Shown: piece by piece, positions 53,479-64,000 of the stretch | How positions within the stretch are numbered: position 1 is the first letter of the stretch | Layout of the letters: each line of letters begins with the position of its first letter | Assembly (NCBI RefSeq): GCF_004011695.2 | Contig: NC_082417.1 | Location: 124,001 to 188,000, forward strand | Source of the DNA: Ascochyta rabiei | Lineage: Eukaryota > Ascomycota > Dothideomycetes > Pleosporales > Didymellaceae | DNA: 64,000 nucleotides | Reading direction: 5' to 3' | Translations under genes and position numbers: made by a program | Notes under the pieces: generated by a model | The model's input: the letters and a program-made list of their open reading frames with translations, nothing else | Told to the model about the DNA's origin: nothing | The model's database searches: none

Positions 53479-55401
53479 ATGGCTCCCACCATGCGGCCCT
53501 TTGCTGCGGCGAAGCTCGTCGCACAGGCCCAGCTCGCCGGCCGCCGCGCCTACACGACCCAGCGCCCGTCGCTCATGGCCAGCAGGGCGCAGTGGACCTC
53601 GCGGCCCGTCCAGTCGCAGATGGTCCAGCGCCAGAGCGTGCGCCAGCAGAGCAGCCTGCCAGACAAGAAGCAGGTCAAGCGCGGCGGCTTCAGGATGCTG
53701 CGCTGGACCTGGCGCCTCACCTGGGTCAGCGCAGTTGCAGGCCTCGCATACATTGGCTACGGTATATACGAGACGCGCAACCCCGTCGACCAGCCGCCGC
53801 CCGACCCGTCCAAGAAGACGCTCGTTGTTCTGGGTATGTTGATGTCCGAGTGGTCGTGTTGATCTCCCAATGGCCATGTAGCTATGACCTGCAGACATGA
53901 CCTGCAGACATGACCTGCAGACCTGCAGACACGTACACATTGACGTCGACTAACACGTCCAGGCACCGGCTGGGGCTCCGTCTCCCTCCTCAAGAAGCTC
54001 GACACGGAAAACTACAACGTCATCGTCGTCTCGCCGCGCAACTACTTCCTCTTCACCCCGCTGCTGCCCTCGTGCACCGTCGGCACCATCGAGCACCGCT
54101 CCATCATGGAGCCCATCCGCAACTTCCTGCGCCACAAAAAGGCCGCCGTCAAGTACTACGAGGCCGAGGCCACCAAGATCGACTACGAGAAGCGCGTCGT
54201 CTACGTCAACGACGAGTCGCCCATCAAGGGCGATGTCTCCCAGACCGAGATCCCCTTCGACATGCTCGTCGTCGGTGTCGGCGCGGAGAACGCCACTTTC
54301 GGTACGTCCCCCCTGCATCTGGCTGGCACTCGACATGGCTAACTGGGCGCAACAGGCATTCCCGGTGTGCGCGAGCACGCTCTGTTCCTGAAGGAGGTCG
54401 GTGACGCCCAGGCCATCCGCAACCGCATCATGGACTGCTGCGAGACGGCCACCTTCAAGGACCAGTCTACCGAGGAGGTACAGCGTCTGCTGCACATGGT
54501 CGTCGTTGGCGGAGGCCCCACCGGCGTCGAGTTCGCCGGTGAGCTCCAGGACTTCTTCCACTCCGACCTGAAGAAGTGGATCCCCGAGATCCAGGAGAAG
54601 TTCCACGTCACCCTCGTCGAGGCCCTGCCCAACGTCCTGCCCATGTTCTCCAAGCAGCTCATCGACTACACCGAGCAGACCTTCAAGGAGGAGACCATCG
54701 ACATCCGCACAAAGACCATGGTCAAGAACGTCACAGACAAGTACATCGAGGCCGAGTCGACGGGCCCCGACGGCAAGAAGCAGCTCGAGAGGATCCCCTT
54801 CGGTCTGCTCGTCTGGGCCACCGGTAACGCGCTGCGACCGCTTGTCAAGGATCTGATCAACCAGATCCCTGCACAGAAGGACTCGCGCCGCGGTCTCGCC
54901 GTCAACGAGTACCTCGTCGTCAAGGGTACGGAGAACGTCTGGGCTGTGGGTGACTGCGCTGTCGCCAACTACGCCCCCACCGCCCAGGTTGCTGCCCAGG
55001 AGGGTGCTTTCCTGGCTCGCATGTTCAACCAGATGGCCAAGACCGAGGAGATTGAGTCCAAGCTGGTCGAGCTCTCCGAGATACAGGAGAAGGCGCCCAA
55101 CGCCGAGGCCCGCAACAAGGCCTTCGACGAGATCAAGGACCTCCAGAAGAGGCTGAGGAGGACCAAGGGCGTCAACCCCTTTGAGTACTCCCACCAGGGT
55201 TCGCTCGCGTACATTGGCTCCGAGAAGGCCGTGGCCGACATTTCGTGGTTCTCTGGCAACATCGCCTCGGGCGGTACCATTACCTACTTCTTCTGGCGCA
55301 GTGCCTACCTCAGCATGTGCTTCAGCACCCGCAACAGGATCCTGGTGCTCATGGACTGGGTCAAGGCAAAGGTGTTTGGTCGCGATGTGTCGCGTGTCTG
55401 A
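53479..55401 (+). CDS. NDE1: External alternative NADH-ubiquinone oxidoreductase, mitochondrial
   Basis: Three exons, 53479-53833, 53963-54301 and 54356-55401; 579 aa. A rotenone-insensitive type II NADH dehydrogenase that oxidises cytosolic NADH and passes electrons to ubiquinone without proton pumping. The N-terminus is a basic presequence (MAPTMRPFAAAKLVAQAQ...RRAYTT) followed by one TM helix (about 79-97), which in fungi fits a protein facing the intermembrane space. FAD-binding GTGWGSVSLLKKL follows the first junction; NRNYFLFTPLLPSCTVGT is the flavin-proximal motif; NADH-binding VVVGGGPTGVEFAGEL near 230; then VWAVGDCA and the C-terminal membrane-anchoring FFWRSAYLSM. No EF-hand insert is visible, so probably not calcium-regulated. 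Internal versus external type is inferred from the TM segment. Confidence 0.93.
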
Positions 55402-56165
55402 GCCTTTTCTCCTTGAAGTTTCCCTAAAAGTTCCACGCCACACTGTCTATATACCACCATCCACCTCCCCTGCGACGCCTCCCGACTGTATTGTATCACT
55501 GTAATACTGGGTCTGGACCGAATGAATCTTGGGAAGAGCTAAGGCGTTCAGCGGTTTTGCAAGCGGGTTGATAGATTCTTTTTGTACGTCCTAGTGGGAA
55601 GAGTCACGAAACAGACGCATTGCAATGCATTAGTTACACTTGCTCGCGCCGTGTCCTGGTGGATGGTAGCCTCCGTGATGGTCATCGTGACAACGGCAGT
55701 AGCGCGTCTTTCCCGAACGTCCCCCATGGCACGGGAGCTATTCTTCTTCGACTGCAGCTAGAACGGCCCACCACCCATGATCTATCGACTTTGGGCATCT
55801 CTCCTCGACGACAGACTCTGATGCTTCTCCCCGTGCATTCCTGTTTGTGTAGACTACTGCTTGTGATACAGCTCTGGAGCCCCACTGCGAGAGGTCACGA
55901 CGCGTTGCGTTGACGTTTGCTTTGGAGTTCGCATCTCGGCAGCCAAGCTCGCCGCGTGCTGACGACGGCGAGCGTCATGGTTGCAGCTTTCCCGATTGGG
56001 TGGACCCTGAGATGGCAGCGCATTTGGACATGACGTGCACGACTTGTGGAAGATAAGGAGCTCAGCACGCGCAGTCGCAACGACACGCAGACGCTGGATT
56101 TCTGCAATCTTGGGGAATCTGAATCGTACGCTGTCTCACGTGATCCATCGCACATCCGACTCGAA
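55402..56165. other. Intergenic, no feature seen
   Basis: 3' flank of NDE1 and promoter of the small membrane protein gene. Confidence 0.4.
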
Positions 56166-56927
56166 ATGGGCAACACGCAATCCACAGTGCGCTACCTCGC
56201 GCCAGCATCCTTCCTCTTCGACTTCGCAGCGCAGCAGTATGGCATGTTCTCGAAGCCGAACATGCTCGATATCCACAACAGGAACCTCGCTGCTTTCTCG
56301 CCGTATCCGTATGCGATTGCGGGCTTCTTCTTCCCGCAGCAGCTGTTCCAGCTAGCTTGGCTGTGGCAGCTGTGGAATCAGCAGGGGACCTCTCAGGATC
56401 GGGCGATGATGAAAAAGTTTGCCTGGGTGTACAGCTTGGGCAACTTCTGTATTGGAAGTACGTTGAGCAGGCTGGAGGTGACAGCACGAGTGTACTGACT
56501 GCATCCAGCGTGGATGTTCTTCTGGAACTCGAACAACCTCGAGACTTCCAACATCTTTGTGATTATCAACACAGTCGCGCAGCTGGGCTACATTGCGACA
56601 ACGCTCGAGCCGCTCGACCGCCGCTCTACCCCCAACTTCCTCACCCACATCGTCGCCAAGACGTTTGCGGGTATCGGTGTCCTGGATCTTCTGCACAACA
56701 CATCAGCCGCCTACTACCCCGGCGTAGCGCCCTCAGGCCTGGTCCAGATAGCGACCGGCGTCGGGTTCGCAGCCGCGGCGAGCATGAGCGACTGGATCTT
56801 CGGCGGGTGTCTGGTGTACGACCTGGCTGCGCTGGCCGTAGGACAGGCAGGAACGAGCTGGGGCAACCTTCTGGGCGGCTACGCGGCCATGACGGCTGGA
56901 ATCGTTGGCTTCAAGAACTATTTCTAG
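56166..56927 (+). CDS. Hypothetical membrane protein, 236 aa
   Basis: Two exons, 56166-56457 and 56509-56927, with a 51-nt intron that restores NFCIG|TWMFFWNSNN. About five or six hydrophobic segments: residues ~12-25, 48-66 (AIAGFFFPQQLFQLAWLW), 86-102, 108-125, 145-160, 170-190 and 200-225. The N-terminus MGNTQSTVRYL fits an N-myristoylation consensus (Gly2, Ser6), though in a multi-pass protein this may be chance. Tryptophan-rich pairs (WLWQLWNQQ) and NMLDIHNRNL stand out. I do not recognise the family; it resembles uncharacterised fungal integral membrane proteins. Confidence 0.75.
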
Positions 56928-58159
56928 TGCGTCCAACCGTGCGACTGGAGCTGTTGGAGCGCTGCTGACGAGCCGCAGTCCACGATGGAAGGCTCAGAGG
57001 CATGCGTACGAAAGCGTCGACGGGAACGCTGGTGCTGTGTAGCCACAAGGACGGCGACGAAGATGAATCCGCGCGTATTTCTGTACAGTAGCCATGTAGA
57101 CCCTTTCAACGGCACGGCATGTTTCTTGTGACAAGCCTCCCAGACACGGCCCCGTGCCATGTGCGCATGTGACGTGGTGGAGCAGAGGAAGCCGCGTTTC
57201 TGTTACGTTGCTGGCGCCTTTAGTGGTATTTATTAGTTGCTGCAACGGAAGCCGATCACGGACGCGGGTGGGGGTAGCACGCACGCGCAAAGCACCCCGC
57301 AATGCGCATCACTGCTCTCCGCGTATCTCGTCTGCGTATCGACCCGCGTCGCGTAGCAGCAGATGAACAACACCGGCCTCCTCACAGCGCATGGCCCTTG
57401 CTCCGGCGCTGCACCGAGACCCCGCCAAGCCGTGAGCGGCGGCAACTGATCGCGTGCAGACAAAGCGGCACGCCACAAGGAGCCGCTTATCTCTTATCAT
57501 CTCTATCTCCATGTCACAGCACGCGCGGGTGGGATTGCCCGCCTCTACCGCCCCAGCCCAGAGGCCACCTGCTCGAATCAGTGCCTTGGAGCCGCTCTCT
57601 CCCGCAGGGCGCGCTTTGCTTCGTATCGGCTTGTCCGACCCCGGGGGATCGTCTGGCCTGAGGGTGTGGTTGACTGAGGGTACTGATGACTCTGCTGCGC
57701 CTTGACTGCTGCTGTCTCTGCTAATGATTGACGACTTCCTCTTCCCCACGTAGCCTGCTGTTGCATTTGCATTTGCTTCTTTCATCCTTTGTGTCTGCCG
57801 GGTATCCTTCTTCCATACTTTTGGTCTCCCGGACATTCTTCCTGTCACGTTGTGTTGACATCTGCACATCTTTCGAGCGAGTCTTATCTACAGCCGAGGC
57901 CGACGTCACCACCGAGCGACTTCGTGAACGTGGACGGCCTTCCAGACCTCAGGACAGGGTCAAGAAGGCTTCGCTGTCGTCGAAGATTGAAGTCGCGCCT
58001 TGTCCAAGCTCAGGTCACGATTCCGCCCTCGTGGCCGTACCCACGCGACATTTCGAAACAGCACCTGACCACCTCCGCGGGTAAACAACAAGAGAAGGAA
58101 AGCACGACCGAACCCTTCATTCCTCACAGACAGACGGTCCGAACCAAGCTCGCGGCATC
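56928..58159. other. Intergenic, no supported gene
   Basis: About 1.2 kb including the long 5' side of the PQ-loop gene. Pyrimidine-rich tracts at 57730-57830 and just before 58159 suggest transcribed leader or intron sequence. Overlapping short frames are not convincing. Confidence 0.45.
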
Positions 58160-59701
58160 ATGCTGCCCTACCAGACCCCCCGAATCGACAAGCCCAGTCT
58201 ACCGGCACATTGTGAGCCAGCGGACGAGTTCCTCCAAGCCCTATCTATAACCTTCCACACCTGCATACCCTCCTACCTCGCCCTCTTATCCACGCTGCTC
58301 GGCACGTGCAGCATCATATCCTGGCTCTTTGCGCAACTACCGCAGATATACAAGAACCACAAGCTCAAGTCGACGTCTGGGCTGAGCGTGTACTTCCTGA
58401 CAGAGTGGCTGTTGGGGGATGTGACGAACCTCTTAGGCTGCCTGTTCACAGGACAAGCGACGTGGCAGATTGTCATCGCGGGATACTATGTCTTTGTAGA
58501 CTGTGGGCTGACGGGCCAGTGGGTGTGGTATGAGCTCTTGCACCACGGCCGGCCACTCCGTCCCATCTGGGGACGCTGGAGGAGTGGAGAGAACGACGGT
58601 GGGAATGGAACGGGCGGCATGCAGCAAGTGTCCAAAGGCAAGACGCCAGACACACCAGACGCAAAGTCGGACAACAAGGATATTGAAGTCCAGCGCTCCG
58701 CTCCTCTCGACGCGTTCCGCATACCCGACTTTGCACGCTCGCCCAGTGCCGTCAAGGACTCGTACGCAGTTTCGCCAACCGGAATACCCGGCACAACTGG
58801 CACGCCGGGCACGCCTTCCAACCCCAATATCCGCCGCGTAGCAGCCTCAAGCTCGCCCATGCCGTCTCCGAAAACCATGCTCTGCATCACACTCGTCTTC
58901 GCTGTCCTTTCGCAGGGCTCGACTGCGCGACCGACATCTTCCCCGTCTCTCCCCATATCTGCCTTTTCGCACCACACAGGCATGACGACGCGCGAACTCC
59001 TCGGCAAAATCTTCTCCTGGTCCTCGACGTTCCTCTACCTGGGCTCGCGGCTCCCCCAGCTCTACAAGAATCAGATCCGCCGCTCGACCGCCGGCCTCTC
59101 GCCCTCACTCTTCGCCGCTGCCTTCTTCGGCAACCTCTTCTACAGCACCTCGCTCCTCACCAACCCCAGCGCCTGGCAAGACTTCCCTCCAAACAGCGGC
59201 TGGTCCGAAACGGGCAGCACGCGCTCAGCCTGGATCCTACGCGCGCTGCCCTTCTTCCTGGGCGCTGCCGGCGTGCTCCTGATGGACTTTGCCGTGGGCC
59301 TCCAATTCTTTTATTTCGGCGACGGCGCACTAAAAGACACGCGCGGACGCACCATGGCGCGCGACGACGAGATCATCCTCACGCTCGACGACCACGGCGT
59401 CCCCAAGAGCCGCCGCCTGCACTGGCGCCGCGTCTCGGGCTGGATGCGCGGCTGGGCCCCCGCCGTCAGCGTCGCTGCTACCCCGTCCGTCAGCAGAGCC
59501 ACCACGCCTGCGCACACGCCTACGCCGCGCAACCAGAGCCCCGCGAGCGTGAGCGGGAGCGAGGCCAGCAAGCGCAGCCCAAGCCGTTCCATACCCATCT
59601 CTGCCCGCCCTGGCGGCGCGCTCGACGAGGCGCGGGCCCTGCTGGGGACAAGTCGCCATGCTAGTCCAAGGAGCTACGGCGCGCTTTCTAGTCTGCGGTA
59701 G
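58160..59701 (+). CDS. PQ-loop repeat transporter (vacuolar basic amino-acid/cystinosin-like)
   Basis: 513 aa, single exon. Two PQ-loop motifs, FAQLPQIYKNHKLKSTSGLS (~residue 60) and GSRLPQLYKNQIRRSTAGLS (~residue 310), each inside a three-helix bundle with further TM segments, as in fungal Ypq1/2/3 and Stm1-type vacuolar or lysosomal amino-acid exporters. The two halves are joined by a long polar linker (about 140-275, Ser/Pro/Thr-rich) that is unusual in length. The C-terminal ~130 residues are cytosolic and low-complexity (SRATTPAHTPTPRNQSPASV), ending in RALLGTSRHASPRSYGALSSL. The terminal ~25 codons have RIP-decayed copies just downstream (see repeat). Confidence 0.85.
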   Translation: MLPYQTPRIDKPSLPAHCEPADEFLQALSITFHTCIPSYLALLSTLLGTCSIISWLFAQLPQIYKNHKLKSTSGLSVYFLTEWLLGDVTNLLGCLFTGQATWQIVIAGYYVFVDCGLTGQWVWYELLHHGRPLRPIWGRWRSGENDGGNGTGGMQQVSKGKTPDTPDAKSDNKDIEVQRSAPLDAFRIPDFARSPSAVKDSYAVSPTGIPGTTGTPGTPSNPNIRRVAASSSPMPSPKTMLCITLVFAVLSQGSTARPTSSPSLPISAFSHHTGMTTRELLGKIFSWSSTFLYLGSRLPQLYKNQIRRSTAGLSPSLFAAAFFGNLFYSTSLLTNPSAWQDFPPNSGWSETGSTRSAWILRALPFFLGAAGVLLMDFAVGLQFFYFGDGALKDTRGRTMARDDEIILTLDDHGVPKSRRLHWRRVSGWMRGWAPAVSVAATPSVSRATTPAHTPTPRNQSPASVSGSEASKRSPSRSIPISARPGGALDEARALLGTSRHASPRSYGALSSLR

Positions 59702-59816
59702 ATGGGATAGATGGCTTCTACTTATTAGCATGTCTTGCGTTATGTTGCGTTACACTGCATTGTCTCCTTTTCTTTAGAGCACAATAGATTGACGAACATG
59801 AATTAATAGGTTCATC

Positions 59817-59940
59817 TATGATAGGATGGAATAGGATGGAATAGAACAGGATCGGATAGGATCGGATAGGATAGGACAGAATAGAACAGGCGTCAACAGC
59901 AACAGCAACAGCAACTGCAACTATAACTGCAACTGCACCT
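59817..59940. repeat. Simple repeats: (GGATA/GGAAT)n and (CAACAG)n
   Basis: A pentamer-based run (ATAGG/ATGGA) at about 59817-59890 followed by a CAACAG/CAACTG hexamer run at about 59893-59938. Together they mark the border between unique sequence and the RIP-decayed block. Confidence 0.9.
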
Positions 59941-59974
59941 AAAGCTAATCTATACCTATCCCTACCTACTCTAG

Positions 59975-60165
59975 TAGCGCACTTAATAAGGCGTAGGCCC
60001 TGCTAGGAATAAGTTACTGTACTAGTCTAAGGAGCTACAGCACGCTTTCTAGTCTAACTCTATAGTAGATAGGATAGATATCTTCTACTTATTAGCATGT
60101 TATTAGGCGCTGGGCCTAAAGGTACCTCTGCTAGTCTTAGCAAGCTACTATAGGGCTAGGTAGCC
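59975..60165 (+). repeat. RIP-decayed duplicate(s) of the PQ-loop gene 3' end
   Basis: 59976-60105 aligns to the end of the upstream gene and its 3' flank (about 59612-59740): GGCGCGCTCGACGAGG becomes AGCGCACTTAATAAGG, and AAGGAGCTACGGCGCGC becomes AAGGAGCTACAGCACGC. In the clearest 25 nt (copy 59976-60000), every difference is C-to-T or G-to-A. A second, more decayed copy seems to continue at about 60106-60160 (CTGCTAGTCTTAGCAAGCTA). Confidence 0.8.
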
Positions 60166-60502
60166 TAGACTATATAAAGGTGTTAGAGGTTATTACTAAT
60201 ATACTAGTAATTATTTTTAATACTATATACTACGTACCTTAATACACCTACTACTCTCTTTAACTCTATCTTCTTCTATAATTATCTTATATCTATTTTA
60301 TATTCTAATTACTCTTATATTATAATTAAAGATAGACCTAAGCTACTATAAGTCTTAAACTAAATTATCTAGGCTTACTGTCTTTAGAGAGGAACTAAGA
60401 TAACCTACCTATAGGAGAGTGTTATAGACTAGCCTTAGGGTAGGATGTAATAAGGGTTAATATAGTATTATATCTCTTAAGAAGGTAACACGTTGTAACA
60501 TA

Positions 60503-62356
60503 CCCTACAGGCGAGCCGCTTAACAGGCGAGCCGCTTACTTTTGCTAAGCCCCTACCAAACTTCTCCTTCTACACCAATGTCTTCTTAATAACACTATTT
60601 AGACGCGTTAAAGGAAGCTTAGATACAGCTTGCGCTCTAGGCTCTTAAACAAGACGCAAATCTCTCTTAGTAACGCGCTGCAGCTATCTATAGGGTCCCT
60701 TAAAAGACACTAAGTAACTAATATATAGAACAACCTTTACACACAGATTCTATAGCTAACTTACAGAAGCTAGATAATAATAAGGAGAAGGTAATTATTA
60801 AGTATATTCTTAAGCTAGATATATAAGGATTTTCCTCTTAGCTCTTAGATATAGCTACTATAGCTAATTCTTTACGCGCTAAGCGTAATCTAGGCCCTAT
60901 TAGCGTAAACTGGCCTAGTACGTTTGTTAAGCAACACCTAGAGCTTAAAGTTAAGTTTAATTGTAAGTACAACTATAAGAAAGCTCTCTATAAGGATTCT
61001 AAGGTTCTATAGGACTAGTTTAGCCTAGTAGCTAATATTAAAGCTAAGTATAGCATCTAGGATAAAGACATATATAACTTTAACAAGACAGGCTTTATAA
61101 TAGGCTAGATCTCCCTAGAAGTAGTTTTTATAGCTTTAGAACAACAGGGTCGGCTAAAGGCTATCTAGCTAGGCAACTAAGAGTAGGCTACAGCTATAGT
61201 AAGCATTAATGCTAAAGAATAGGCTATTCTAGCCTTCCTTATCTTTAAAGCCTACTACTACCTCTCTGCCTAGTATAAAGAAGAGGATCTGCCTTATAAC
61301 TAGGTTATTAGAGTCTCTAATAACAGCTGGACTACTAACAAGCTTGGTCTTAACTGGTTGAAGCACTTTAACAGGCATACAAAGGAGCGTACTATTAGCA
61401 CCTACTGTTTGCTTATTATTAATAGTCATAAGAGCTATAACTCTCTTAAATTCTAGTAATACTGTAGGGATAATAAGATTATTACTTTCTATTTACCTCT
61501 TTACTTATTACACCTTATACAGCCCCTTAATATAGGTTATTTTACTACTTTAAAGAAGGCGTATAGGTGCTAAGCTAAAATACTTATATATAACTAGATT
61601 AACTATATTATAAAGATAGAGTTCCTACTATACTTTATACGCGCCTATAATGCTGTAATTACTTCTAAGAATATCTAGAGAGGGTTCTAAGGTGCTAGAT
61701 TAGTTCTATTTAACCTAGACTAGGTTATAATGGCCCTTAATGTAAAGTTACGCACTCTATTACTACTACTACCTGTTAATAACAAGCTCTAGCAGTCGCA
61801 AACCCTAAGTAACACCCTTAAACTTAGGTTGTAATTAATGCTTATAAAGACAAGGATTTAGAGGTATATAGATAGTTCGCCTACCTCTATAGTTAAGGCG
61901 TTTAAGAAGGTAGTAAAAGGGGTAGTAATAATTGCGTATAAGCTAGTGTTAGCGTAATAGGAGATTACTTAGCTTTAAGCTGCTAATAAGGCAGCTATAT
62001 AATAAAAATTACATAAAAAAAAGTAAATTTAGGTAGAAGGGACCCTAATAGTTAAGGATAGCCTGTAATTAACAACTCTAAAGGAGTTTAGGGTGCGTAG
62101 TAATAGGAAGAAGGTAAAGAAGCAGGTGCGTGCTAAAGGAGGTAAGCCCTCCTAAAGACGCTGTAGACAGTGCAATTAGATAGGACATAACGCGCAAACG
62201 TGTTAGAAAGAGGTAGAAGTAGTTTCTAAATAGTATTACAGGCTATACTGCACTTTACAGTACTAAAGTAGGTTATTTTAGGCTATAATAGGGTGGAGTT
62301 TAGTAGGGGCTTAGTAAAAGTAAGTAGCTTACCTATTAAGCGGCTTACTTATAGGG
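60503..62356 (+). mobile_element. Dead Fot1/pogo-like DDE transposon, RIP-decayed
   Basis: 1854 bp, close to the ~1.9 kb of Fot1. Terminal inverted repeats of about 55 bp: left CCCTACAGGCGAGCCGCTTA ... CTAAGCCCCTAC, right (minus strand) CCCTATAAGTAAGCCGCTTA ... CTAAGCCCCTAC, flanked by TA on both sides. Inside, one plus-strand frame with many TAA/TAG stops still shows transposase blocks: an N-terminal helix-turn-helix-like stretch, then EEDLPYN*V, SWTTNKLGLNWLKHF, and near 62150 a CCHC-type tail (RRCRQC..GHNAQTC). Damage is transition-biased; the left TIR kept more C and G than the right. No intact gene. Confidence 0.85.
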
Positions 62357-63199
62357 TACGTTATGTTCTTCTAATATGTCTATAGGGCACGTAACTGCCC
62401 TATCTTACTTAAGGCTTAGATAAGGTCTAAGCCTATAACATACCTCCTTTCCCTATCTCTCTCTAGCTAAATATATTTTATAGGGTCTTTTTCTACATTT
62501 TATATAGATTAGAGGGACACTAGTAGCAGGTAAACCTTAGAGCTAGTTATAGTTGCGTAAGGGCCTACCTCTTAGTAGGTTAGCTACTAGTCTAGTCTGT
62601 AGTTTACCTAAGGTAGTCCCTATACACACCTAGGTTATTTTTGTTTTATCTAGTACACCTACCTAAGTTAGACACTATACTACTCTACGCTTCTACCTAA
62701 CCTACCTATAATATACCTACCTTACTTTTTATACATACTTTTACCCTACCTACTATATTTGTTGTTACCTCTAGTTATAGCTATTAGGCTACTAGTTAAG
62801 AAGCTAGTAGTCCCTATAGAGAGGGTGGTTATAGTCTACTATAGTCCCTCCTCTCTACTTATAACATACCTCTAGTATTTCTTATCTATAGTTTCTAATC
62901 TAGTTATAAAGCCTAACTATATATATAGAAAGCTTACTACTATTATATAGGTAACTATAAAGTTAAGAGTAACTTAGATAATAAGGACTTAGTCTCTATC
63001 TCTGCTAGCGCTATTCTGTGCTACCCCTACTACCTTCTTACTATTCTTACTAGTTAGTCTTATAAGTGCCTACGTCTGTTATAGGTCTACTTACTTACTA
63101 ATATCTTCTATAGCTAACTATGTTTTAGGCACTAGTAAGACCTATTATACCTGTGCTAAGTGTAAGTATATTTATATTTATAATAATAACTACGCTAGT
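62357..63199. other. AT-rich RIP-like region, origin unresolved
   Basis: Very low GC, stops in all frames. I recognise no remaining domain. The sequence is probably further decayed transposon DNA. Confidence 0.6.
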
Positions 63200-63490
63200 A
63201 AAAGGGTAGAGGGTACTCTAGGTTTAGGTAGGGGTTAGGTACGGTCTGCACAGACGTTAGGTAGAAGTAGGGTAGAGGTAGAGTCTATATAGAGTAGGGG
63301 TAGAGTAGGGGTAGAGTAGGGTCTATATAGATGTTAGGTAGAGGTAGAGTAGAGGTACCTCTAGCGTAGAGTAGGGGTAGGGTACAGTCCGTACAGACTA
63401 GGGGTAGAGGTAGGGGTTAGGTAGGGTAGAGTTAGGTAGAGGTTAGGTAGAGTTTAGGTAGGGGTTAGGTAGGGGTAGAGTAGAGTAGGT
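63200..63490. repeat. G-rich degenerate tandem array (GGTAGAGT / GGGTTAGGTA)
   Basis: Units mix GTAGAGTAGGG, GTTAGGTAGGG and GTCTATATAGA / CGTACAGAC blocks in irregular order on the plus strand, with strong G/C strand skew inside otherwise AT-rich DNA. Units are variable, so not telomeric repeat in the strict sense. Confidence 0.75.
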
Positions 63491-63699
63491 TAAAGTTACC
63501 TAATCTTCTATAATACTATAGATAACATACTTAATAGTATACTACTTAGAAATGCTATATACATAAAGAACTTAATTTTAAAAGATTTAAATAGAGAATA
63601 GAATTCTAGGATATTCTCTATTTATAACAGCTATTTATTACAGAACTATATATTCTAATACTATAGTAGCCTTACTCTCTTTTATAGCTACTGTTCTTA

Positions 63700-64000
63700 C
63701 TAAGATAGAGTTAATAGACTAGTTTCTTTAGTACTACTACTGTGTTACTCTTCTTCTATAACCTCTGTTTCTAGACTAGAACAAGCTAGTAGCTTAAAGA
63801 GATTATCTAGCTTATCTAAAGCTACCTCCTCCCCTTCTTATATCTGTGCTAAAGTAAGAGAATCCTTTAGAATTTTAATCTAGCGTATTGTAGTAGCAGA
63901 TAACCTATGTTAATAGTCCCTAATTACATCCCTAGCTATATTAAACACCTATTTAACTCTAACTTCTATTATTAGTACTATAAGTATATCTTTTACTATA
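63700..64000 (-). mobile_element. hAT transposase C-terminal relic (runs off the window)
   Basis: On the minus strand a stop-ridden frame reads VF-IARDVIRDY..HRLSATTIR, then ILKDSLTLAQI..EGEEVALD, matching the hAT-family dimerisation domain with its C-terminal tail. The N-terminal transposase body would lie beyond 64000. Damage is RIP-like; not functional. Confidence 0.65.

Noticed and set aside
63200..63490. Telomeric repeat
   Set aside because: TTAGG-like words occur, but units are irregular and mixed with other blocks, and DNA on the far side continues as transposon relic.

Overview
The window looks like a chromosomal segment of a filamentous ascomycete (Pezizomycotina, possibly Dothideomycetes; the class is a guess). 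Genes lie on both strands about every 2 kb, most introns are 45-120 nt with GT..AG ends and CTRAY-like branch sites, and the products are typical nuclear fungal proteins. Junk DNA shows C-to-T/G-to-A decay typical of repeat-induced point mutation (RIP). No bacterial operon, CRISPR array, rRNA or convincing tRNA was seen.

Layout. 0-14 kb: 3' end of a NUP188-like nucleoporin gene followed by an AT-rich tandem array, an unknown membrane protein, endonuclease III (NTH1), SAGA subunit SGF29 divergent from mannose-6-phosphate isomerase, a coiled-coil protein, an unknown gene interrupted by an in-frame TAG, and an Fta4-like kinetochore protein. 14-31 kb: a CSC1/RSN1-type osmosensitive channel, an unknown gene split by a single TAG, nested tandem repeats, an NAD(P)-binding protein, an epoxide hydrolase, a GT8 glycosyltransferase, a mitochondrial carrier and ARF1 with a 12-bp minisatellite upstream. 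31-42 kb: an Argonaute with a complete DEDD tetrad and an odd N-terminal Cys/His motif, a UstYa-like (DUF3328) protein, tRNA isopentenyltransferase MOD5 and an aromatic-amino-acid-type decarboxylase. 42-60 kb: a 311-bp MITE, COMPASS subunit BRE2 divergent from ribosome-biogenesis factor ENP1, a C2H2 zinc-finger protein divergent from a Clr5-TPR protein, DUF427, an external NADH dehydrogenase, a small membrane protein and a PQ-loop transporter.

59.7-64 kb is AT-rich, gene-dead DNA: RIP-decayed copies of the 3' end of the PQ-loop gene, an intact-length but dead Fot1/pogo-like transposon (TIRs and TA duplication visible), a G-rich tandem array and a hAT transposase relic running off the window.

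Most genes are unrelated housekeeping genes; I see no biosynthetic cluster. The most interesting items are the Argonaute (GC-AG intron abutting its glutamate-finger codon, Cys/His N-terminal motif), two genes whose reading frame continues across one TAG, and two places where a gene's 3' end appears copied into RIP-decayed flanking DNA. Exon borders were placed by hand from reading frame, splice consensus and family similarity, and have not been confirmed with transcripts.
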